This document shows, in pieces, positions 10,125 through 21,545 of a DNA stretch of 64,000 nucleotides. The notes under the pieces were generated by a model, which had not been told where the DNA came from, did not search any database, and was given only the letters and a program-made list of their open reading frames with translations. The stretch's first letter is position 1; each line of letters begins with the position of its first letter. The position numbers and the translations under genes are program-made. Source of the DNA: Rahnella aceris (GTDB lineage Bacteria > Pseudomonadota > Gammaproteobacteria > Enterobacterales > Enterobacteriaceae); contig NZ_JAADJV010000001.1 of NCBI RefSeq assembly GCF_011684115.1, forward strand, positions 372,001 through 436,000, given 5' to 3'.

Positions 10125-11111
10125 GTAAATGAGAGCCTTTTGCAATAAAGCCTGTTCTTCCCTGGTGCGGAGCGACCGTAGAACAGTGCGAAGGGCTCAA
10201 TTTACTCTCCCGCAGAGGGCATGAGAAGGGCTGCGCACCGTTTTGGTGAAAAACAGCAGTAAAGCGGGCTATGGTGGGTTATTACCTCAAAGTATGAGAA
10301 GCTTAATGGTTTATTATGCTGTGTTATTGTTATTTTGTGATTTTATATTTTGCAAATGAGTGCTTTGTGAACAATAAATTCACTGTTTTTGCTGCGTTAC
10401 CTCTATTCCCGGCGATGTCAGTTTGTTGTCTTTAATGGGGTGAACATCATGAAATCTTACCAAAGCTCGACAAATTCTGAAAAAAGTTCAGGAGGCTTTG
10501 TTTTACCGCTGAAAAATTTTAACAGGAATTAGTTTTATTTATCTAATGATTAATAGCGAATGCTGGATGAATGATCATGTTCTAAGTAAAGTCTTAAACG
10601 TATTTTCCAGGATTAGATAAATGCTTTCAAAGGATATATTGCAACAGGCGGGCGTAAACAAAATTTGATGAAACAAGAAAAATCTTAATGTTACTTAAAC
10701 AAAACACCTTGGGCATAAAATGGTTATTCGGGTGACTCAATGAATTTATTGAATTATATTTTTAATAATCACCTTTATTAGTTAATTTAGCTTATGTTTC
10801 TCTCACGATGATATTGCCGGAACTTAGCTTTATGGTTGCGGCAGGCGGCACTGTAAGGGATATGGAATGGTTTGCGGGGAAAGGCTATATTAAATAAGAG
10901 GTTCTAATCATTCAGCCTTTGTGAGGAATTATTGTGCACAGGTTTAATGACTGAACGCTCACAATGATGAAAACTTTCATGCACAAATATTTCTCAATTT
11001 AGGTTATCAAATGAGTGAGTATCCGACATATCTGGTATTCTGCTTTTTGCGGGTACTTTGACGCACCATCAGGGTAGCTTGTTATTAGATTCTATAAAGT
11101 GAAGAAAAACT
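10125..11111. promoter_or_regulatory. Long alaA / lrhA divergent regulatory region
   Basis: This is 987 bp between divergent start codons, with no convincing gene. Most of it, from about 10280, is clearly AT-rich, as expected for a region bound by nucleoid proteins. It must contain the alaA promoter and the lrhA promoter; the E. coli lrhA promoter also lies in a long upstream region and is autoregulated. A 27-codon frame at 10449-10532 with GGGGTGA upstream is the only small ORF I noted. I found no tRNA, repeat or strong terminator here. Confidence 0.5.
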
Positions 11112-12056
11112 ATGACAATTGCAAATCGTCCAATCCTCAATCTCGATCTTGATCTGTTGAGGACATTTGTAGCTGTTGCTGATCTTAATACGTTCGCTGC
11201 GGCTGCTGCTGCGGTGTGTCGTACTCAGTCGGCGGTAAGCCAACAAATGCAACGTCTAGAACAACTCGTTGGAAAAGAACTGTTTGCCAGACATGGACGC
11301 AATAAATTATTAACTGAACACGGTATTCAGTTATTGGGATACGCACGCAAAATCCTTCGTTTTAATGATGAAGCCTGTACCTCTTTGATGTACAGCAATG
11401 TTCAAGGTGGGATAACAATTGGTGCATCAGATGATACTGCTGACACCATTTTACCTTTCCTGCTCAGCCGCGTGACATCCGTATATCCAAAGTTGTCTAT
11501 TGATGTCCGCGTCAAGCGCAGTCCTTTCATGTTGTCGATGCTCGAAAGTGAAGAAGTGGATTTGGCCATCACCACGATGACAAACACTGATCACCCGCAC
11601 ATCGTATTGCGCACGTCGCCAACACTCTGGTATTGCTCGGCTGATTTTGCATACCCCTCCGGCGACAGTGTTCCGCTGGTGGTGCTCGATGAGCCAAGCC
11701 CTTACCGGATGATGGCGATAGAGCACCTCAGTCAGGCAGGTATTCCGTGGCGTATTGCTTATGTCGCGTCGACATTATCGGCAATTCGTGCGGCAGTGCG
11801 CGCGGGGCTGGGTGTGACGGCACGTCCCATCGAAATGATGAGTCCGGAGCTGCGTGTTCTGGGTGAACAGGACGGTTTACCACGTTTGCCGGATACGCAG
11901 TATGTGTTGTACAAAAATGCCCGTTGTGAAAATGAACTTGCAATGGCGATCTTCAATGCAGTTGAGCAAGGGAATGACCCCTATTCTCTCAGTGCCTATG
12001 GTCCTCGTCCGGTAGTGGATGACGATCATGAGTTACTGGCAGACTCTGAAAGTTAA
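11112..12056 (+). CDS. lrhA: LysR-type regulator LrhA
   Basis: A transcription factor which in E. coli represses flhDC (motility, chemotaxis) and type 1 fimbriae and affects RpoS; orthologues include PecT/HexA of plant pathogens. The 314-residue protein has the typical LysR plan. The N-terminal winged helix-turn-helix (about residues 12-70) contains [20 protein letters not shown] and [18 protein letters not shown], nearly identical to E. coli. A periplasmic-binding-protein-like effector domain follows from about 95. The C-terminal 40 residues diverge. A GAAG motif precedes the ATG. It lies upstream of nuo in the same orientation, separated by 700 bp, as in E. coli. Confidence 0.96.
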   Translation: MTIANRPILNLDLDLLRTFVAVADLNTFAAAAAAVCRTQSAVSQQMQRLEQLVGKELFARHGRNKLLTEHGIQLLGYARKILRFNDEACTSLMYSNVQGGITIGASDDTADTILPFLLSRVTSVYPKLSIDVRVKRSPFMLSMLESEEVDLAITTMTNTDHPHIVLRTSPTLWYCSADFAYPSGDSVPLVVLDEPSPYRMMAIEHLSQAGIPWRIAYVASTLSAIRAAVRAGLGVTARPIEMMSPELRVLGEQDGLPRLPDTQYVLYKNARCENELAMAIFNAVEQGNDPYSLSAYGPRPVVDDDHELLADSES

Positions 12057-12069
12057 GGTAATCCCCCGG

Positions 12070-12108
12070 CTTTACCTTCCGCCTCTGTCTAACGAGGCGG
12101 GGGTAAAG
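12070..12108 (+). terminator. Hairpin after lrhA
   Basis: The arms 12070-12085 and 12094-12108 pair nearly completely (CTTTACC and CCGCCTC blocks, with two wobbles between) around an 8-base loop. No T-run follows directly, so it is either a weak terminator or a 3'-end stabilising structure. Confidence 0.55.
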
Positions 12109-12760
12109 GCTTCTACCTATTAAGGGGCGGGAAAGTCATTCTTTTAGTGATTTTGTTTAATATCCTTCCTAAAGCCTCTGTTTTTGTTCGTTAGCCTTTC
12201 TTCTTCCCAGTAATGACTGCCATCCTTATCACCAATGACTACAGTAAATGGCGTAAAATGTTGACTTTTTTCAGGTTAAAAAAAAGCATCAAATTTTTCC
12301 GTAAATCGCTTGTCGTTTTTTGAAAATCAATAAAACTTGTTAAATGTGTGCCTTTTTTTCTATCAAAATTGACAGAACTCTGACATGGATCAAAAAAATA
12401 ACCCCATTAAGAGAGTGGAAGCGCTGTCTATTCCTGCGACAATAGTAAAGTTCGAAAGATGTCATAACTCCCGTCACAGGCCCATGCTTTATCACAGAAT
12501 TTAACTGACACGATTTAGCTTAAGTCCCGGCGCATGATATGTTAATTAAATGATAAGCATGTAAACTAATGTGGAGATACTTTTGTCAAAGTTGACAAAA
12601 GGTTATAGAAAAGGGTAAAAAGCCCACAACAAATCACTGGCTTAATCCCTTGTTGAGCCGTGAACTGTGTGGTTTTTAATCCTTCCCTTGAATCGATGTG
12701 GTGCGCAAACTGCCGACCTTACAGAGCAGATGCCAAAGTACCACTTTTGATGAGTAAGCA
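12109..12760 (+). promoter_or_regulatory. nuo operon upstream control region
   Basis: About 650 bp of AT-rich non-coding DNA precede nuoA. The equally long E. coli counterpart binds ArcA, NarL, FNR and IHF. I could not recognise a consensus FNR site. The clear feature is a perfect palindrome at 12581-12600, TTTTGTCAA–AG–TTGACAAAA, 160 bp before the nuoA start. A related sequence, TTGACAGAACTCTGACATGG, lies near 12369. No gene-sized frame is present. Confidence 0.6.
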
Positions 12761-13204
12761 ATGAGTATGTCAACAGCCACTGAAGTCATCGCTCAACACT
12801 GGGCGTTCGCCGTTTTTCTTGTCGTTGCAGTAGGCCTCTGCTGCCTGATGTTACTGGGCGCCGCGTTCCTTGGCGGGAGAGCCAGAGCACGCTACAAAAA
12901 CACGCCTTTTGAGTCAGGTATCGCCTCTGTCGGCACTGCCCGGCTACGTCTTTCCGCCAAGTTCTATCTGGTCGCCATGTTCTTCGTCATCTTCGACGTT
13001 GAAGCCCTGTATCTCTATGCATGGTCAACGTCTATTCGCGAAAGCGGCTGGACCGGATTCGTGGAAGCTACCATTTTCATTTTGGTACTGCTGGCAGGTT
13101 TGTTCTATCTGGTGCGAATTGGCGCACTCGACTGGACACCAACACGTTCGAAAGGACCTGTTAAACCAAGCCCGGCGATTAATACCAACAGTCACCCTCA
13201 GTAA
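12761..13204 (+). CDS. nuoA: NADH-quinone oxidoreductase subunit A
   Basis: A small membrane subunit of respiratory complex I, located at the junction of the hydrophilic and membrane arms. At 147 residues it equals the E. coli length. Three transmembrane helices are visible at about residues 15-37, 68-90 and 98-120. The conserved loop between helices 1 and 2 contains PFESG, and the second helix carries the [11 protein letters not shown] motif. It is the first gene of the 13-gene operon, 22 bp before nuoB. Confidence 0.97.
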   Translation: MSMSTATEVIAQHWAFAVFLVVAVGLCCLMLLGAAFLGGRARARYKNTPFESGIASVGTARLRLSAKFYLVAMFFVIFDVEALYLYAWSTSIRESGWTGFVEATIFILVLLAGLFYLVRIGALDWTPTRSKGPVKPSPAINTNSHPQ

Positions 13205-13226
13205 GCAGTCAAAGCGAGGCATTAAG

Positions 13227-13901
13227 ATGGACTATACGCTCACCCGCATAGACCCGGACGGTGAGAACGACCGTTACCCCCTGCAGTCTCAGGAGGTCGT
13301 CGGCGATCCTCTTCAGGAACAGGTTAAACGCAGCGTCTTCATGGGAAATCTCCAGGAGTCGCTTCACGGAATGGTGAACTGGGGTCGTAAAAACTCCCTT
13401 TGGCCCTACAACTTCGGCCTTTCCTGCTGTTATGTCGAAATGGTGACGTCATTCACTGCGGTGCATGACGTTGCGCGTTTTGGTGCAGAAGTTCTGCGTG
13501 CTTCACCACGCCAGGCTGACTTTATGGTGGTGGCGGGAACCTGCTTCACCAAAATGGCTCCGGTTATCCAGCGTTTATACGATCAGATGCTGGAACCGAA
13601 ATGGGTGATTTCGATGGGCGCCTGTGCGAACTCCGGCGGCATGTACGATATTTATTCTGTGGTGCAGGGCGTGGATAAATTCCTGCCTGTCGACGTGTAC
13701 ATCCCGGGATGTCCGCCGCGTCCGGAAGCCTATATGCAGGCTCTGCTGCTGTTGCAGGAGTCCATTGGTAAAGAACGTCGCCCATTGTCATGGGTTGTTG
13801 GCGACCAGGGTGTTTACCGCGCGAATATGCAGTCTGAAAAAGAGCGTAAACGTGCTGAGCGTATTGCCGTGACAAATCTGCGTTCGCCGGACGAGATTTA
13901 A
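13227..13901 (+). CDS. nuoB: NADH-quinone oxidoreductase subunit B
   Basis: A peripheral-arm subunit carrying the terminal [4Fe-4S] cluster N2, which hands electrons to quinone. The start at 13227 gives 224 residues (E. coli 220) beginning [14 protein letters not shown]; the frame is open much further upstream inside nuoA, but that part is out-of-frame shadow. Cluster cysteines are visible as the tandem pair in [11 protein letters not shown], one in [10 protein letters not shown], and one in [11 protein letters not shown]. The C-terminus is basic. An 89-bp gap separates it from nuoC. Confidence 0.97.
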   Translation: MDYTLTRIDPDGENDRYPLQSQEVVGDPLQEQVKRSVFMGNLQESLHGMVNWGRKNSLWPYNFGLSCCYVEMVTSFTAVHDVARFGAEVLRASPRQADFMVVAGTCFTKMAPVIQRLYDQMLEPKWVISMGACANSGGMYDIYSVVQGVDKFLPVDVYIPGCPPRPEAYMQALLLLQESIGKERRPLSWVVGDQGVYRANMQSEKERKRAERIAVTNLRSPDEI

Positions 13902-13990
13902 CACTGCGGTCTGAGAGTCAACCCTGAGGGGCGGTGTGTATGAATATCCCCCTTACGGCATAAATGACCATTTAGTGTGGTGAAAAAAAT

Positions 13991-15790
13991 ATGACAGATT
14001 TGACGACGCAAGATTCCGCCCTGCCAGCATGGCATACCCGTGATCATCTCGATGATCCGGTTATTGGCGAATTGCGTAACCGTTTTGGGCCAGAGGCCTT
14101 TACTGTTCAGGCAACCCGCACCGGAATTCCCGTGGTGTGGTTCAAGCGTGAACAGTTACTGGAAGCGATTACCTTTTTACGAAAACAGCCAAAACCTTAT
14201 GTCATGCTTTTCGATTTGCATGGCTTTGATGAGCGTTTACGTACACACCGCGACGGTTTACCGGCCGCGGATTTTTCCGTTTTCTACCACCTGATCTCCG
14301 TCGAGCGTAACCGCGACATCATGATCAAAGTGGCATTGGCAGAAAACGATCTTCATGTTCCGACGATCACCAAAGTGTTCCCGAATGCTAACTGGTACGA
14401 GCGCGAAACATGGGAAATGTTCGGTATTACCTTCGACGGTCACCCGCACCTGACGCGCATTATGATGCCGCAGACCTGGGAAGGGCATCCGCTGCGTAAA
14501 GACTATCCGGCGCGCGCCACCGAGTTCGATCCTTACGAGCTGACTAAGCAGAAAGAAGAACTCGAGATGGAATCGCTGACCTTCAAGCCTGAAGACTGGG
14601 GCATGAAGCGTGGCACCGAAAATGAGGACTTTATGTTCCTCAACCTCGGTCCTAACCATCCGTCTGCGCACGGTGCATTCCGTATCATTCTGCAGCTTGA
14701 TGGCGAAGAGATTGTCGACTGCGTGCCTGACGTCGGTTACCACCACCGTGGTGCTGAGAAAATGGGCGAGCGCCAGTCCTGGCACAGCTACATTCCTTAC
14801 ACCGACCGTATCGAATACCTCGGCGGTTGTGTAAACGAAATGCCGTACGTGCTGGCTGTTGAAAAACTCGCCGGTATCGTAACGCCGGATCGCGTTAACA
14901 CCATTCGCGTCATGCTGTCCGAATTGTTCCGTATCAACAGCCATCTGCTGTACATCTCTACGTTTATTCAGGACGTGGGCGCGATGACTCCGGTGTTCTT
15001 CGCCTTTACCGATCGTCAGAAAATCTACGATCTGGTGGAAGCGATTACCGGTTTCCGTATGCACCCGGCCTGGTTCCGTATTGGTGGCGTAGCGCATGAT
15101 CTGCCGAAAGGCTGGGATCGTCTCCTGCGTGAGTTCCTTGACTGGATGCCAGCCCGTCTGGACTCCTATGTCAAAGCGGCGCTGAAAAACACCATTCTGA
15201 TTGGCCGTTCCAAAGGCGTGGCTGCTTACAACGCAGACGACGCTCTGGCCTGGGGTACCACCGGTGCTGGCCTGCGCGCAACGGGGATCCCGTTCGATGT
15301 GCGTAAATGGCGTCCATACTCTGGCTACGAAAACTTTGACTTTGAAGTGCCGACCGGTGATGGCGTCAGTGACTGTTATTCCCGCGTCATGCTCAAAGTA
15401 GAAGAACTGCGTCAGAGCCTGCGTATTCTGGAACAGTGTTACAAAAATATGCCGGAAGGCCCGTTCAAGGCGGATCACCCACTGACCACGCCGCCACCGA
15501 AAGAGCGCACACTGCAACACATCGAGACCCTGATCACGCACTTCCTGCAAGTGTCGTGGGGGCCGGTCATGCCTGCGCAAGAATCTTTCCAGATGGTTGA
15601 AGCAACGAAAGGGATCAACAGCTACTACCTGACCAGTGACGGCAGCACCATGAGCTACCGTACCCGTGTCCGTACACCAAGCTTCCCGCATTTGCAGCAG
15701 ATCCCGTCCGTAATCCGTGGCAGCCTGGTATCCGACCTGATCGTGTATCTGGGCAGTATCGACTTTGTAATGTCAGATGTGGACCGCTAA
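13991..15790 (+). CDS. nuoC: NADH-quinone oxidoreductase fused subunit C/D
   Basis: A fusion of the 30-kDa (NuoC) and 49-kDa (NuoD) subunits of complex I, the normal arrangement in enterobacteria; 599 residues. The NuoC part covers about 1-180, with the signature [21 protein letters not shown]. The NuoD part covers about 210-599 and starts with the [15 protein letters not shown] motif. NuoD lines the quinone cavity next to cluster N2; the His of PNHPSAHG and a conserved Tyr are quinone ligands in the family. The end [17 protein letters not shown] is typical. Its stop is 2 bp before the nuoE start, implying translational coupling. Confidence 0.97.
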   Translation: MTDLTTQDSALPAWHTRDHLDDPVIGELRNRFGPEAFTVQATRTGIPVVWFKREQLLEAITFLRKQPKPYVMLFDLHGFDERLRTHRDGLPAADFSVFYHLISVERNRDIMIKVALAENDLHVPTITKVFPNANWYERETWEMFGITFDGHPHLTRIMMPQTWEGHPLRKDYPARATEFDPYELTKQKEELEMESLTFKPEDWGMKRGTENEDFMFLNLGPNHPSAHGAFRIILQLDGEEIVDCVPDVGYHHRGAEKMGERQSWHSYIPYTDRIEYLGGCVNEMPYVLAVEKLAGIVTPDRVNTIRVMLSELFRINSHLLYISTFIQDVGAMTPVFFAFTDRQKIYDLVEAITGFRMHPAWFRIGGVAHDLPKGWDRLLREFLDWMPARLDSYVKAALKNTILIGRSKGVAAYNADDALAWGTTGAGLRATGIPFDVRKWRPYSGYENFDFEVPTGDGVSDCYSRVMLKVEELRQSLRILEQCYKNMPEGPFKADHPLTTPPPKERTLQHIETLITHFLQVSWGPVMPAQESFQMVEATKGINSYYLTSDGSTMSYRTRVRTPSFPHLQQIPSVIRGSLVSDLIVYLGSIDFVMSDVDR

Positions 15791-15792
15791 CG

Positions 15793-16329
15793 ATGACAGA
15801 TATCAATAAAGACTCTGAAGTTCAGTACATCAATATCAGCGAGCCTGTTGTACCGCCGGTGTTTGTGCTGAGTGACGCTGAACGTGAAGCGATTGAGCAC
15901 GAAAAACATCACTATGAAGATGCCCGTGCGGCCTCTATCGAAGCGTTGAAAATCGTGCAGAAAGCGCGTGGTTGGGTGCCGGACGGTGCTATCTACGCGA
16001 TCTCCGATGTTCTGGGCATTCCTGCCAGCGACGTCGAAGGTGTGGCGACATTCTACAGCCAGATCTTCCGTCAGCCGGTCGGCCGCCATGTGATCCGTTA
16101 CTGTGACAGCGTGGTGTGCCACATCACCGGTTATCAGGGGATCCAGGCCGCGCTGGAACAACAGTTGCACATCAAGCCGGGTGAGACGACCGAAGACGGG
16201 CGCTTCACCCTGCTGCCGACCTGCTGCCTCGGTAACTGTGACAAAGGCCCGTCAATGATGATTGATGAGGACACGCACAGCCATCTGACGCCGGAAGCGA
16301 TCGGCTCGCTACTGGAGCGCTACGCATGA
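15793..16329 (+). CDS. nuoE: NADH-quinone oxidoreductase subunit E
   Basis: A 24-kDa-type subunit of the NADH dehydrogenase module carrying the [2Fe-2S] cluster N1a in a thioredoxin-like fold. It has 178 residues (E. coli 166); the extra length is in a variable N-terminus before [18 protein letters not shown]. Cluster cysteines are in [14 protein letters not shown] and [13 protein letters not shown]. The stop overlaps the nuoF start as ATGA (16326-16329). Confidence 0.97.
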   Translation: MTDINKDSEVQYINISEPVVPPVFVLSDAEREAIEHEKHHYEDARAASIEALKIVQKARGWVPDGAIYAISDVLGIPASDVEGVATFYSQIFRQPVGRHVIRYCDSVVCHITGYQGIQAALEQQLHIKPGETTEDGRFTLLPTCCLGNCDKGPSMMIDEDTHSHLTPEAIGSLLERYA

Positions 16330-17687
16330 CATATACCCCAAGACACATTGAACGCACACCGGAGATGCATCCGCTGACCTGGCGTATGCGTGACGACAAA
16401 CAACCTGTCTGGATCGATGAATACCGTAGCAAAAACGGTTACGTCGGTGCGGAAAAAGCCCTTAAAGGCATGGCCCAGGAAGAAATCGTCAATCTGGTAA
16501 AAGACGCTGGCCTGAAAGGGCGCGGTGGCGCAGGTTTCTCCACGGGTCTGAAGTGGAGCCTGATGCCGAAAGACGAAAGCATGAATATCCGCTATCTGCT
16601 GTGTAACGCCGATGAGATGGAACCAGGTACGTATAAAGACCGATTGCTGATGGAACAAATGCCGCACCTGCTGGTGGAAGGCATGCTGATCTCCGCATTC
16701 GCGCTGAAATCTTACCGTGGTTACATTTTCCTGCGTGGCGAATATATCGAAGCTGCGGTGAACCTGCGCCGTGCGATTGCTGAAGCGACTGAAGCAGGTC
16801 TGTTGGGTAAAAATATCCTCGGCACCGGGTTCGATTTCGAACTGATTGTTCACACCGGGGCAGGGCGTTACATCTGTGGTGAAGAAACCGCGCTGATCAA
16901 CTCCCTTGAAGGCCGTCGTGCTAACCCGCGTTCCAAGCCACCGTTCCCGGCATCTGCCGGTGCATGGGGTAAACCGACGTGTGTCAACAACGTCGAAACC
17001 CTGTGCAACGTGCCAGCGATTCTTGAGCATGGTGTGGACTGGTACAAAGGTATTTCTGCGGGCAAAAGCGAAGATGCCGGCACCAAACTGATGGGTTTCT
17101 CCGGCCGGGTAAAAAATCCGGGCGTCTGGGAACTGCCGTTTGGGACTACCGCACGTGAAATTCTTGAAGAGTATGCCGGTGGCATGCGCGATGGCCTGAA
17201 ATTCAAAGCCTGGCAGCCGGGCGGGGCGGGGACAGACTTCCTGACCGCCGATCATCTGGATTTGCCGATGGACTTTGCCAGTATTGGTAAAGCTGGTAGT
17301 CGTCTGGGGACTGCACTGGCGATGGCCGTTGACAATGAAATTGGCATGGTTCCGCTGGTGCGTAACCTGGAAGAATTCTTCGCCCGTGAGTCTTGTGGCT
17401 GGTGTACACCGTGCCGCGATGGTTTGCCGTGGAGTGTGAAGATCCTCCGTGCGCTGGAACGTGGTGAAGGCCAGCCAGGGGATATCGAAACTCTCGAACA
17501 GCTTTGCCGCCAGCTTGGCCCGGGCAAAACCTTCTGCGCACATGCGCCGGGTGCTGTGGAGCCATTGCAGAGTGCGATTAAATATTTCCGGGAAGAGTTT
17601 GAGGCGGGTATCGCCAAACAGCATTACAACAACGCGCGTGCGATTGCAGGCATTCAGCCAAACAATCTGCTGAAAGAGCGTTGGTAG
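16326..17687 (+). CDS. nuoF: NADH-quinone oxidoreductase subunit F
   Basis: The 51-kDa-type subunit that oxidises NADH, with bound FMN and [4Fe-4S] cluster N3; 453 residues (E. coli 445). The NADH/FMN-binding region is the glycine-rich [14 protein letters not shown] (about 61-74), followed by [14 protein letters not shown] and [19 protein letters not shown]. The N3 ligands are [12 protein letters not shown] plus a downstream Cys in [11 protein letters not shown]. The overlap with nuoE suggests coupled translation of the NuoE–NuoF pair. A 134-bp structured gap, with three hairpins, separates it from nuoG. Confidence 0.97.
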   Translation: MTYTPRHIERTPEMHPLTWRMRDDKQPVWIDEYRSKNGYVGAEKALKGMAQEEIVNLVKDAGLKGRGGAGFSTGLKWSLMPKDESMNIRYLLCNADEMEPGTYKDRLLMEQMPHLLVEGMLISAFALKSYRGYIFLRGEYIEAAVNLRRAIAEATEAGLLGKNILGTGFDFELIVHTGAGRYICGEETALINSLEGRRANPRSKPPFPASAGAWGKPTCVNNVETLCNVPAILEHGVDWYKGISAGKSEDAGTKLMGFSGRVKNPGVWELPFGTTAREILEEYAGGMRDGLKFKAWQPGGAGTDFLTADHLDLPMDFASIGKAGSRLGTALAMAVDNEIGMVPLVRNLEEFFARESCGWCTPCRDGLPWSVKILRALERGEGQPGDIETLEQLCRQLGPGKTFCAHAPGAVEPLQSAIKYFREEFEAGIAKQHYNNARAIAGIQPNNLLKERW

Positions 17688-17700
17688 TGAGGGCAACAGG

Positions 17701-17810
17701 CAGCGGACGTGAGCCCGCTGTGCGCGAATTCCCGGAACAAGGGACGCGCTGTCGAGTGATATACGCCAACCCGGCAAGAATTTTTGATTAACGCCCGCCG
17801 TCAGGCGGGC
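17701..17810 (+). other. Three consecutive hairpins in the nuoF–nuoG gap
   Basis: The 134-bp spacer contains CAGCGG / CCGCTG (17701-17720). Next comes GCGCG…CCC / GGG…CGCGC (17722-17749). Last is GCCCGCC / GGCGGGC (17793-17810, loop GTCA), just upstream of the nuoG start. None is followed by a good T-run, so termination is unlikely; mRNA stabilisation or processing is more plausible. Confidence 0.6.
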
Positions 17811-17821
17811 CACGTGGAAGC

Positions 17822-20557
17822 ATGCTGACTATGGCTACGATTCATGTAGACGGCAAAGAATACGATGTAGACGGAGCGGACAACCTGTTACAGGCTTGCC
17901 TCTCTCTCGGCCTCGATATTCCTTATTTTTGCTGGCATCCGGCGCTGGGAAGCGTCGGCGCTTGCCGCCAATGTGCGGTTAAGCAATACCAAAATGCGGA
18001 AGACACGCGCGGTCGTCTGGTGATGTCATGTATGACACCAGCGTCTGATGGCACCTTCATTTCCATCGACGACGGAGAAGCGAAAGAATTCCGTGAAAGC
18101 GTCGTGGAATGGCTGATGACCAACCACCCGCACGATTGTCCGGTATGTGAGGAAGGCGGTAACTGTCACCTGCAGGATATGACAGTCATGACCGGCCACA
18201 GTATGCGCCGTTACCGCTTCACCAAACGTACCCACAACAACCAGGATCTCGGCCCGTTCATTTCACACGAAATGAACCGCTGTATCGCCTGTTATCGCTG
18301 TGTCCGTTACTACAAGGATTACGCGGACGGCACCGATCTGGGTGTTTATGGCGCACACGACAACGTCTATTTTGGCCGTCCGGAAGATGGTCCGCTGGAA
18401 AGCGAGTTCTCCGGTAACCTGGTCGAAGTGTGTCCGACCGGCGTATTCACCGATAAAACGCACTCTGAACGTTATAACCGTAAATGGGACATGCAGTTTG
18501 CGCCAAGCATCTGTCAGCAATGTTCTGTTGGTTGTAACACCAGCCCGGGTGAGCGTTACGGCGAATTGCGTCGTATCGAAAACCGTTATAACGGTACCGT
18601 AAACCATTACTTCCTGTGCGACCGCGGTCGTTTCGGTTATGGCTACGTGAACCTGAAAGATCGTCCGAAGAAACCATTGCAGCTGCGTGGTAACGACTGG
18701 ATCGAACTTAACGCTGAACAGGCGATGCAGGGCGCGGCAGATATTATCCGTCAGGCTAAGAAAACCATCGGTATCGGTTCTCCGCGCGCCAGCCTTGAAA
18801 GCAACTTTGCTTTGCGTGAACTGGTCGGCGCCGAAAACTTCTACACCGGTATCAACGCGGCAGAGCAGGGCCGTCTGCAACTGATGCTGAACATTCTGCG
18901 CAACAGCGGTGTTCACACACCGGCGCTGCGTGAAATCGAAGAGTACGATGCGGTTCTGGTGCTGGGTGAAGACTTAACCCAGACCGGCGCGCGTATCGCA
19001 CTGTCTGTGCGTCAGGCCGTTAAAGGCAAAGCCCGCGCGATGGCGGCGGCACAGCGTGTTGCCGACTGGCAGATCGCGGCAGTCCAGAATATCGGTCAGC
19101 ATGCCAAACATCCGTTGTTTATCACCAACGTGGATAACACCAAACTCGACGACATCGCGGCTTACAATTACCGTGCACCGGTCGATGAGCAGGCTCGTTT
19201 CGGCTTTGCTATCGCCCATGCGCTGGATAATTCTGCGCCCGCGGTCAGCGATCTGGCTGATGGCCTGAACAAGAAAATCGACGTGATCGTGCAGGCACTG
19301 ACCGGTGCGCGCAAGCCGCTGATCATTACCGGCACCAGCGCCGGTTCTGATGCCATTATCGAAGCGGCCGCCAATATCGCCAAAGCGCTGAAAGTAGCAG
19401 GCAGCGATGTCGGCATTACGTTCGTGGCCTCTGCGGCCAACAGCATCGGTCTTTCGATGATTGGCGGCGGTTCGCTGGATGAAGCGCTTGAGTTGCTAAC
19501 CCGTGGTGATGCTGACAGCGCCATCGTGATGGAAAATGACCTTTACCGTCAGGCTCCGGAAGCCAAAGTGGATGCGGCATTAGCCAAGGTGCAGAATCTG
19601 CTGGTTGTTGACCATCAGCGTACGCGCATTATGGATAGAGCCAGCCTGATCCTGCCTGCAGCAAGTTTTGCCGAAAGCGACGGTACGCTGGTGAATCAGG
19701 AAGGTCGCGCACAGCGCTTCTTCCAGGTTTACGACCCGGCTTACTACGACACAACGGTTGCCATGCTGGAAAGCTGGCGCTGGATGCACTCGCTGCATTC
19801 CACCATCAACAGCCGTCATGTTGACTGGACTCAGTTGGATCACGTGATCGAAGCCTGTGTTGAAGCACTGCCACAGCTGAAGGGCATGGTAGAAGCTGCG
19901 CCAAACGCCAGCTTCCGTATTCGTGGTCAGAAACTGGCTCGTTCTCCGGCACGTTCAAGTGGTCGTACTGCCATGCGCGCGAACATCAGCGTGCATGAAC
20001 CGCGTCAGCCACAAGATAAAGACACCATGTTTGCCTTCTCGATGGAAGGGAACAACAGCCCGACAGCTAACCGCAATCAGGTGCCATTCGCCTGGGCGCC
20101 GGGCTGGAACTCACCGCAAGCCTGGAACAAATTCCAGAGCGAAGTTGGCGGCAGTTTGCGCCACGGTGATCCGGGTGTGCGTCTGATTGAAGCCGGTGAG
20201 GGGACACTCGATTACTTCACCACTATTCCGGCTGCCTTTACTGCACAGCGCGATAACTGGCGTGTCGCGCCTTACTATCACCTGTTCGGCAGCGAAGAAA
20301 TGACACAGCGCTCGAAGGTTATCCAGCAACGTATGCCAGAAGCCTACGTGATGGTTAACCCGGCAGATGCCGCGCAGTTAGGGGTGAACGCAGGTTCTCA
20401 GGTGGAATTCACCTGTGCCGGTCAGACACTGAAACTGCCGGTTCGTCTGAGCGAAACATTGAGTCAGGGCCAGGTTGGCCTGCCGCTGGGCTTACCGGGT
20501 ATTCCTCCGGTGCTGGTTGGCGCAACGGTTGAAAATCTGCGGGAGGCAGCACAATGA
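17822..20557 (+). CDS. nuoG: NADH-quinone oxidoreductase subunit G
   Basis: The large 75-kDa-type subunit of complex I, with a molybdopterin-oxidoreductase fold but used as an Fe-S wire; 911 residues (E. coli about 908). Cluster motifs appear in order: the [2Fe-2S] N1b ligands in [15 protein letters not shown]; the His/Cys-ligated N5 in [15 protein letters not shown]4 in [13 protein letters not shown] and VCPTGVF; and the extra enterobacterial N7 in CQQCSVGCN. Two starts are possible. The ATG at 17822 lies only 2 bases after GGAAG. The ATG at 17831 gives [13 protein letters not shown] and has better spacing. The stop overlaps nuoH by ATGA (20554-20557). Confidence 0.96.
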   Translation: MLTMATIHVDGKEYDVDGADNLLQACLSLGLDIPYFCWHPALGSVGACRQCAVKQYQNAEDTRGRLVMSCMTPASDGTFISIDDGEAKEFRESVVEWLMTNHPHDCPVCEEGGNCHLQDMTVMTGHSMRRYRFTKRTHNNQDLGPFISHEMNRCIACYRCVRYYKDYADGTDLGVYGAHDNVYFGRPEDGPLESEFSGNLVEVCPTGVFTDKTHSERYNRKWDMQFAPSICQQCSVGCNTSPGERYGELRRIENRYNGTVNHYFLCDRGRFGYGYVNLKDRPKKPLQLRGNDWIELNAEQAMQGAADIIRQAKKTIGIGSPRASLESNFALRELVGAENFYTGINAAEQGRLQLMLNILRNSGVHTPALREIEEYDAVLVLGEDLTQTGARIALSVRQAVKGKARAMAAAQRVADWQIAAVQNIGQHAKHPLFITNVDNTKLDDIAAYNYRAPVDEQARFGFAIAHALDNSAPAVSDLADGLNKKIDVIVQALTGARKPLIITGTSAGSDAIIEAAANIAKALKVAGSDVGITFVASAANSIGLSMIGGGSLDEALELLTRGDADSAIVMENDLYRQAPEAKVDAALAKVQNLLVVDHQRTRIMDRASLILPAASFAESDGTLVNQEGRAQRFFQVYDPAYYDTTVAMLESWRWMHSLHSTINSRHVDWTQLDHVIEACVEALPQLKGMVEAAPNASFRIRGQKLARSPARSSGRTAMRANISVHEPRQPQDKDTMFAFSMEGNNSPTANRNQVPFAWAPGWNSPQAWNKFQSEVGGSLRHGDPGVRLIEAGEGTLDYFTTIPAAFTAQRDNWRVAPYYHLFGSEEMTQRSKVIQQRMPEAYVMVNPADAAQLGVNAGSQVEFTCAGQTLKLPVRLSETLSQGQVGLPLGLPGIPPVLVGATVENLREAAQ

Positions 20558-21531
20558 GCTGGTTTACACCTGTAGTCATCGATTCGTTGATCGCCATTCT
20601 GAAAGCGGTGGTGATCCTGCTGGTTGTGGTGACCTGTGGGGCCTTCATGAGCTTCGGCGAGCGCCGTTTGCTGGGCCTGTTCCAGAACCGTTACGGGCCA
20701 AACCGTGTCGGCTGGGGCGGTTCCCTGCAACTGGTCGCTGACATGATCAAGATGTTCTTCAAGGAAGACTGGGTACCTAAATTCACCGACAAAGCCATCT
20801 TTACGCTGGCACCGATGATTGCGTTTACGTCCCTGCTGATTTCCTTTGCGATTGTTCCGGTCAGCCCGACCTGGTTCGCCGCCGATCTGAACATCGGTAT
20901 TTTGTTCTTCCTGATGATGGCCGGTCTGACCGTCTATGCGGTGTTGTTCGCTGGCTGGTCCAGTAACAACAAATACTCGCTGTTGGGGGCGATGCGTGCA
21001 TCCGCTCAGACGCTGAGCTACGAAGTATTCCTCGGTTTATCGCTGATGGGTGTTGTGGCGCAGGCGGGTTCTTTCAATCTGCAAGACATCGTCAATTCTC
21101 AGGCGCATGTGTGGAACATCATTCCGCAGTTCTTTGGCTTCGTGACCTTTGCGATTGCCGGCGTTGCTGTTTGCCACCGTCACCCGTTTGACCAGCCGGA
21201 AGCCGAGCAGGAACTGGCCGATGGTTACCACATTGAATATTCCGGTATGAAATTCGGTCTGTTCTTCGTGGGGGAATACATCGGTATCGTGACGGTCTCT
21301 GCGCTGATCGTCACCTTGTTCTTCGGTGGCTGGCAGGGGCCGTTCCTGCCGCCGTTTATCTGGTTTGCGTTGAAAACTGCTTTCTTCATGGTGATGTTCA
21401 TTTTGATCCGTGCTGCTTTGCCGCGTCCCCGCTACGACCAGGTGATGTCATTTGGCTGGAAAGTTTGCCTGCCACTGACATTACTTAATCTGCTGGCGAC
21501 CGCTGCGGTCATTTTGTACAACGCGCAATAA
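20554..21531 (+). CDS. nuoH: NADH-quinone oxidoreductase subunit H
   Basis: The membrane-arm subunit that docks the peripheral arm and forms the entry to the quinone chamber; 325 residues, as in E. coli. About eight transmembrane helices are visible. The first cytoplasmic loop carries the family signature [19 protein letters not shown]. The acidic cytoplasmic loop after helix 5 contains [22 protein letters not shown], thought to couple quinone reduction to proton movement. It overlaps nuoG by 4 bp. Confidence 0.97.
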   Translation: MSWFTPVVIDSLIAILKAVVILLVVVTCGAFMSFGERRLLGLFQNRYGPNRVGWGGSLQLVADMIKMFFKEDWVPKFTDKAIFTLAPMIAFTSLLISFAIVPVSPTWFAADLNIGILFFLMMAGLTVYAVLFAGWSSNNKYSLLGAMRASAQTLSYEVFLGLSLMGVVAQAGSFNLQDIVNSQAHVWNIIPQFFGFVTFAIAGVAVCHRHPFDQPEAEQELADGYHIEYSGMKFGLFFVGEYIGIVTVSALIVTLFFGGWQGPFLPPFIWFALKTAFFMVMFILIRAALPRPRYDQVMSFGWKVCLPLTLLNLLATAAVILYNAQ

Positions 21532-21545
21532 GGGGTGATGTAACC

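Noticed and set aside
14258..15691. 477-codon minus-strand frame inside nuoC
   Set aside because: Antisense shadow of a strongly supported coding gene; His/Phe/Arg-rich composition is typical of reverse-strand frames.
16320..17813. 497-codon minus-strand frame over nuoF
   Set aside because: Antisense shadow of nuoF with no recognisable domain.
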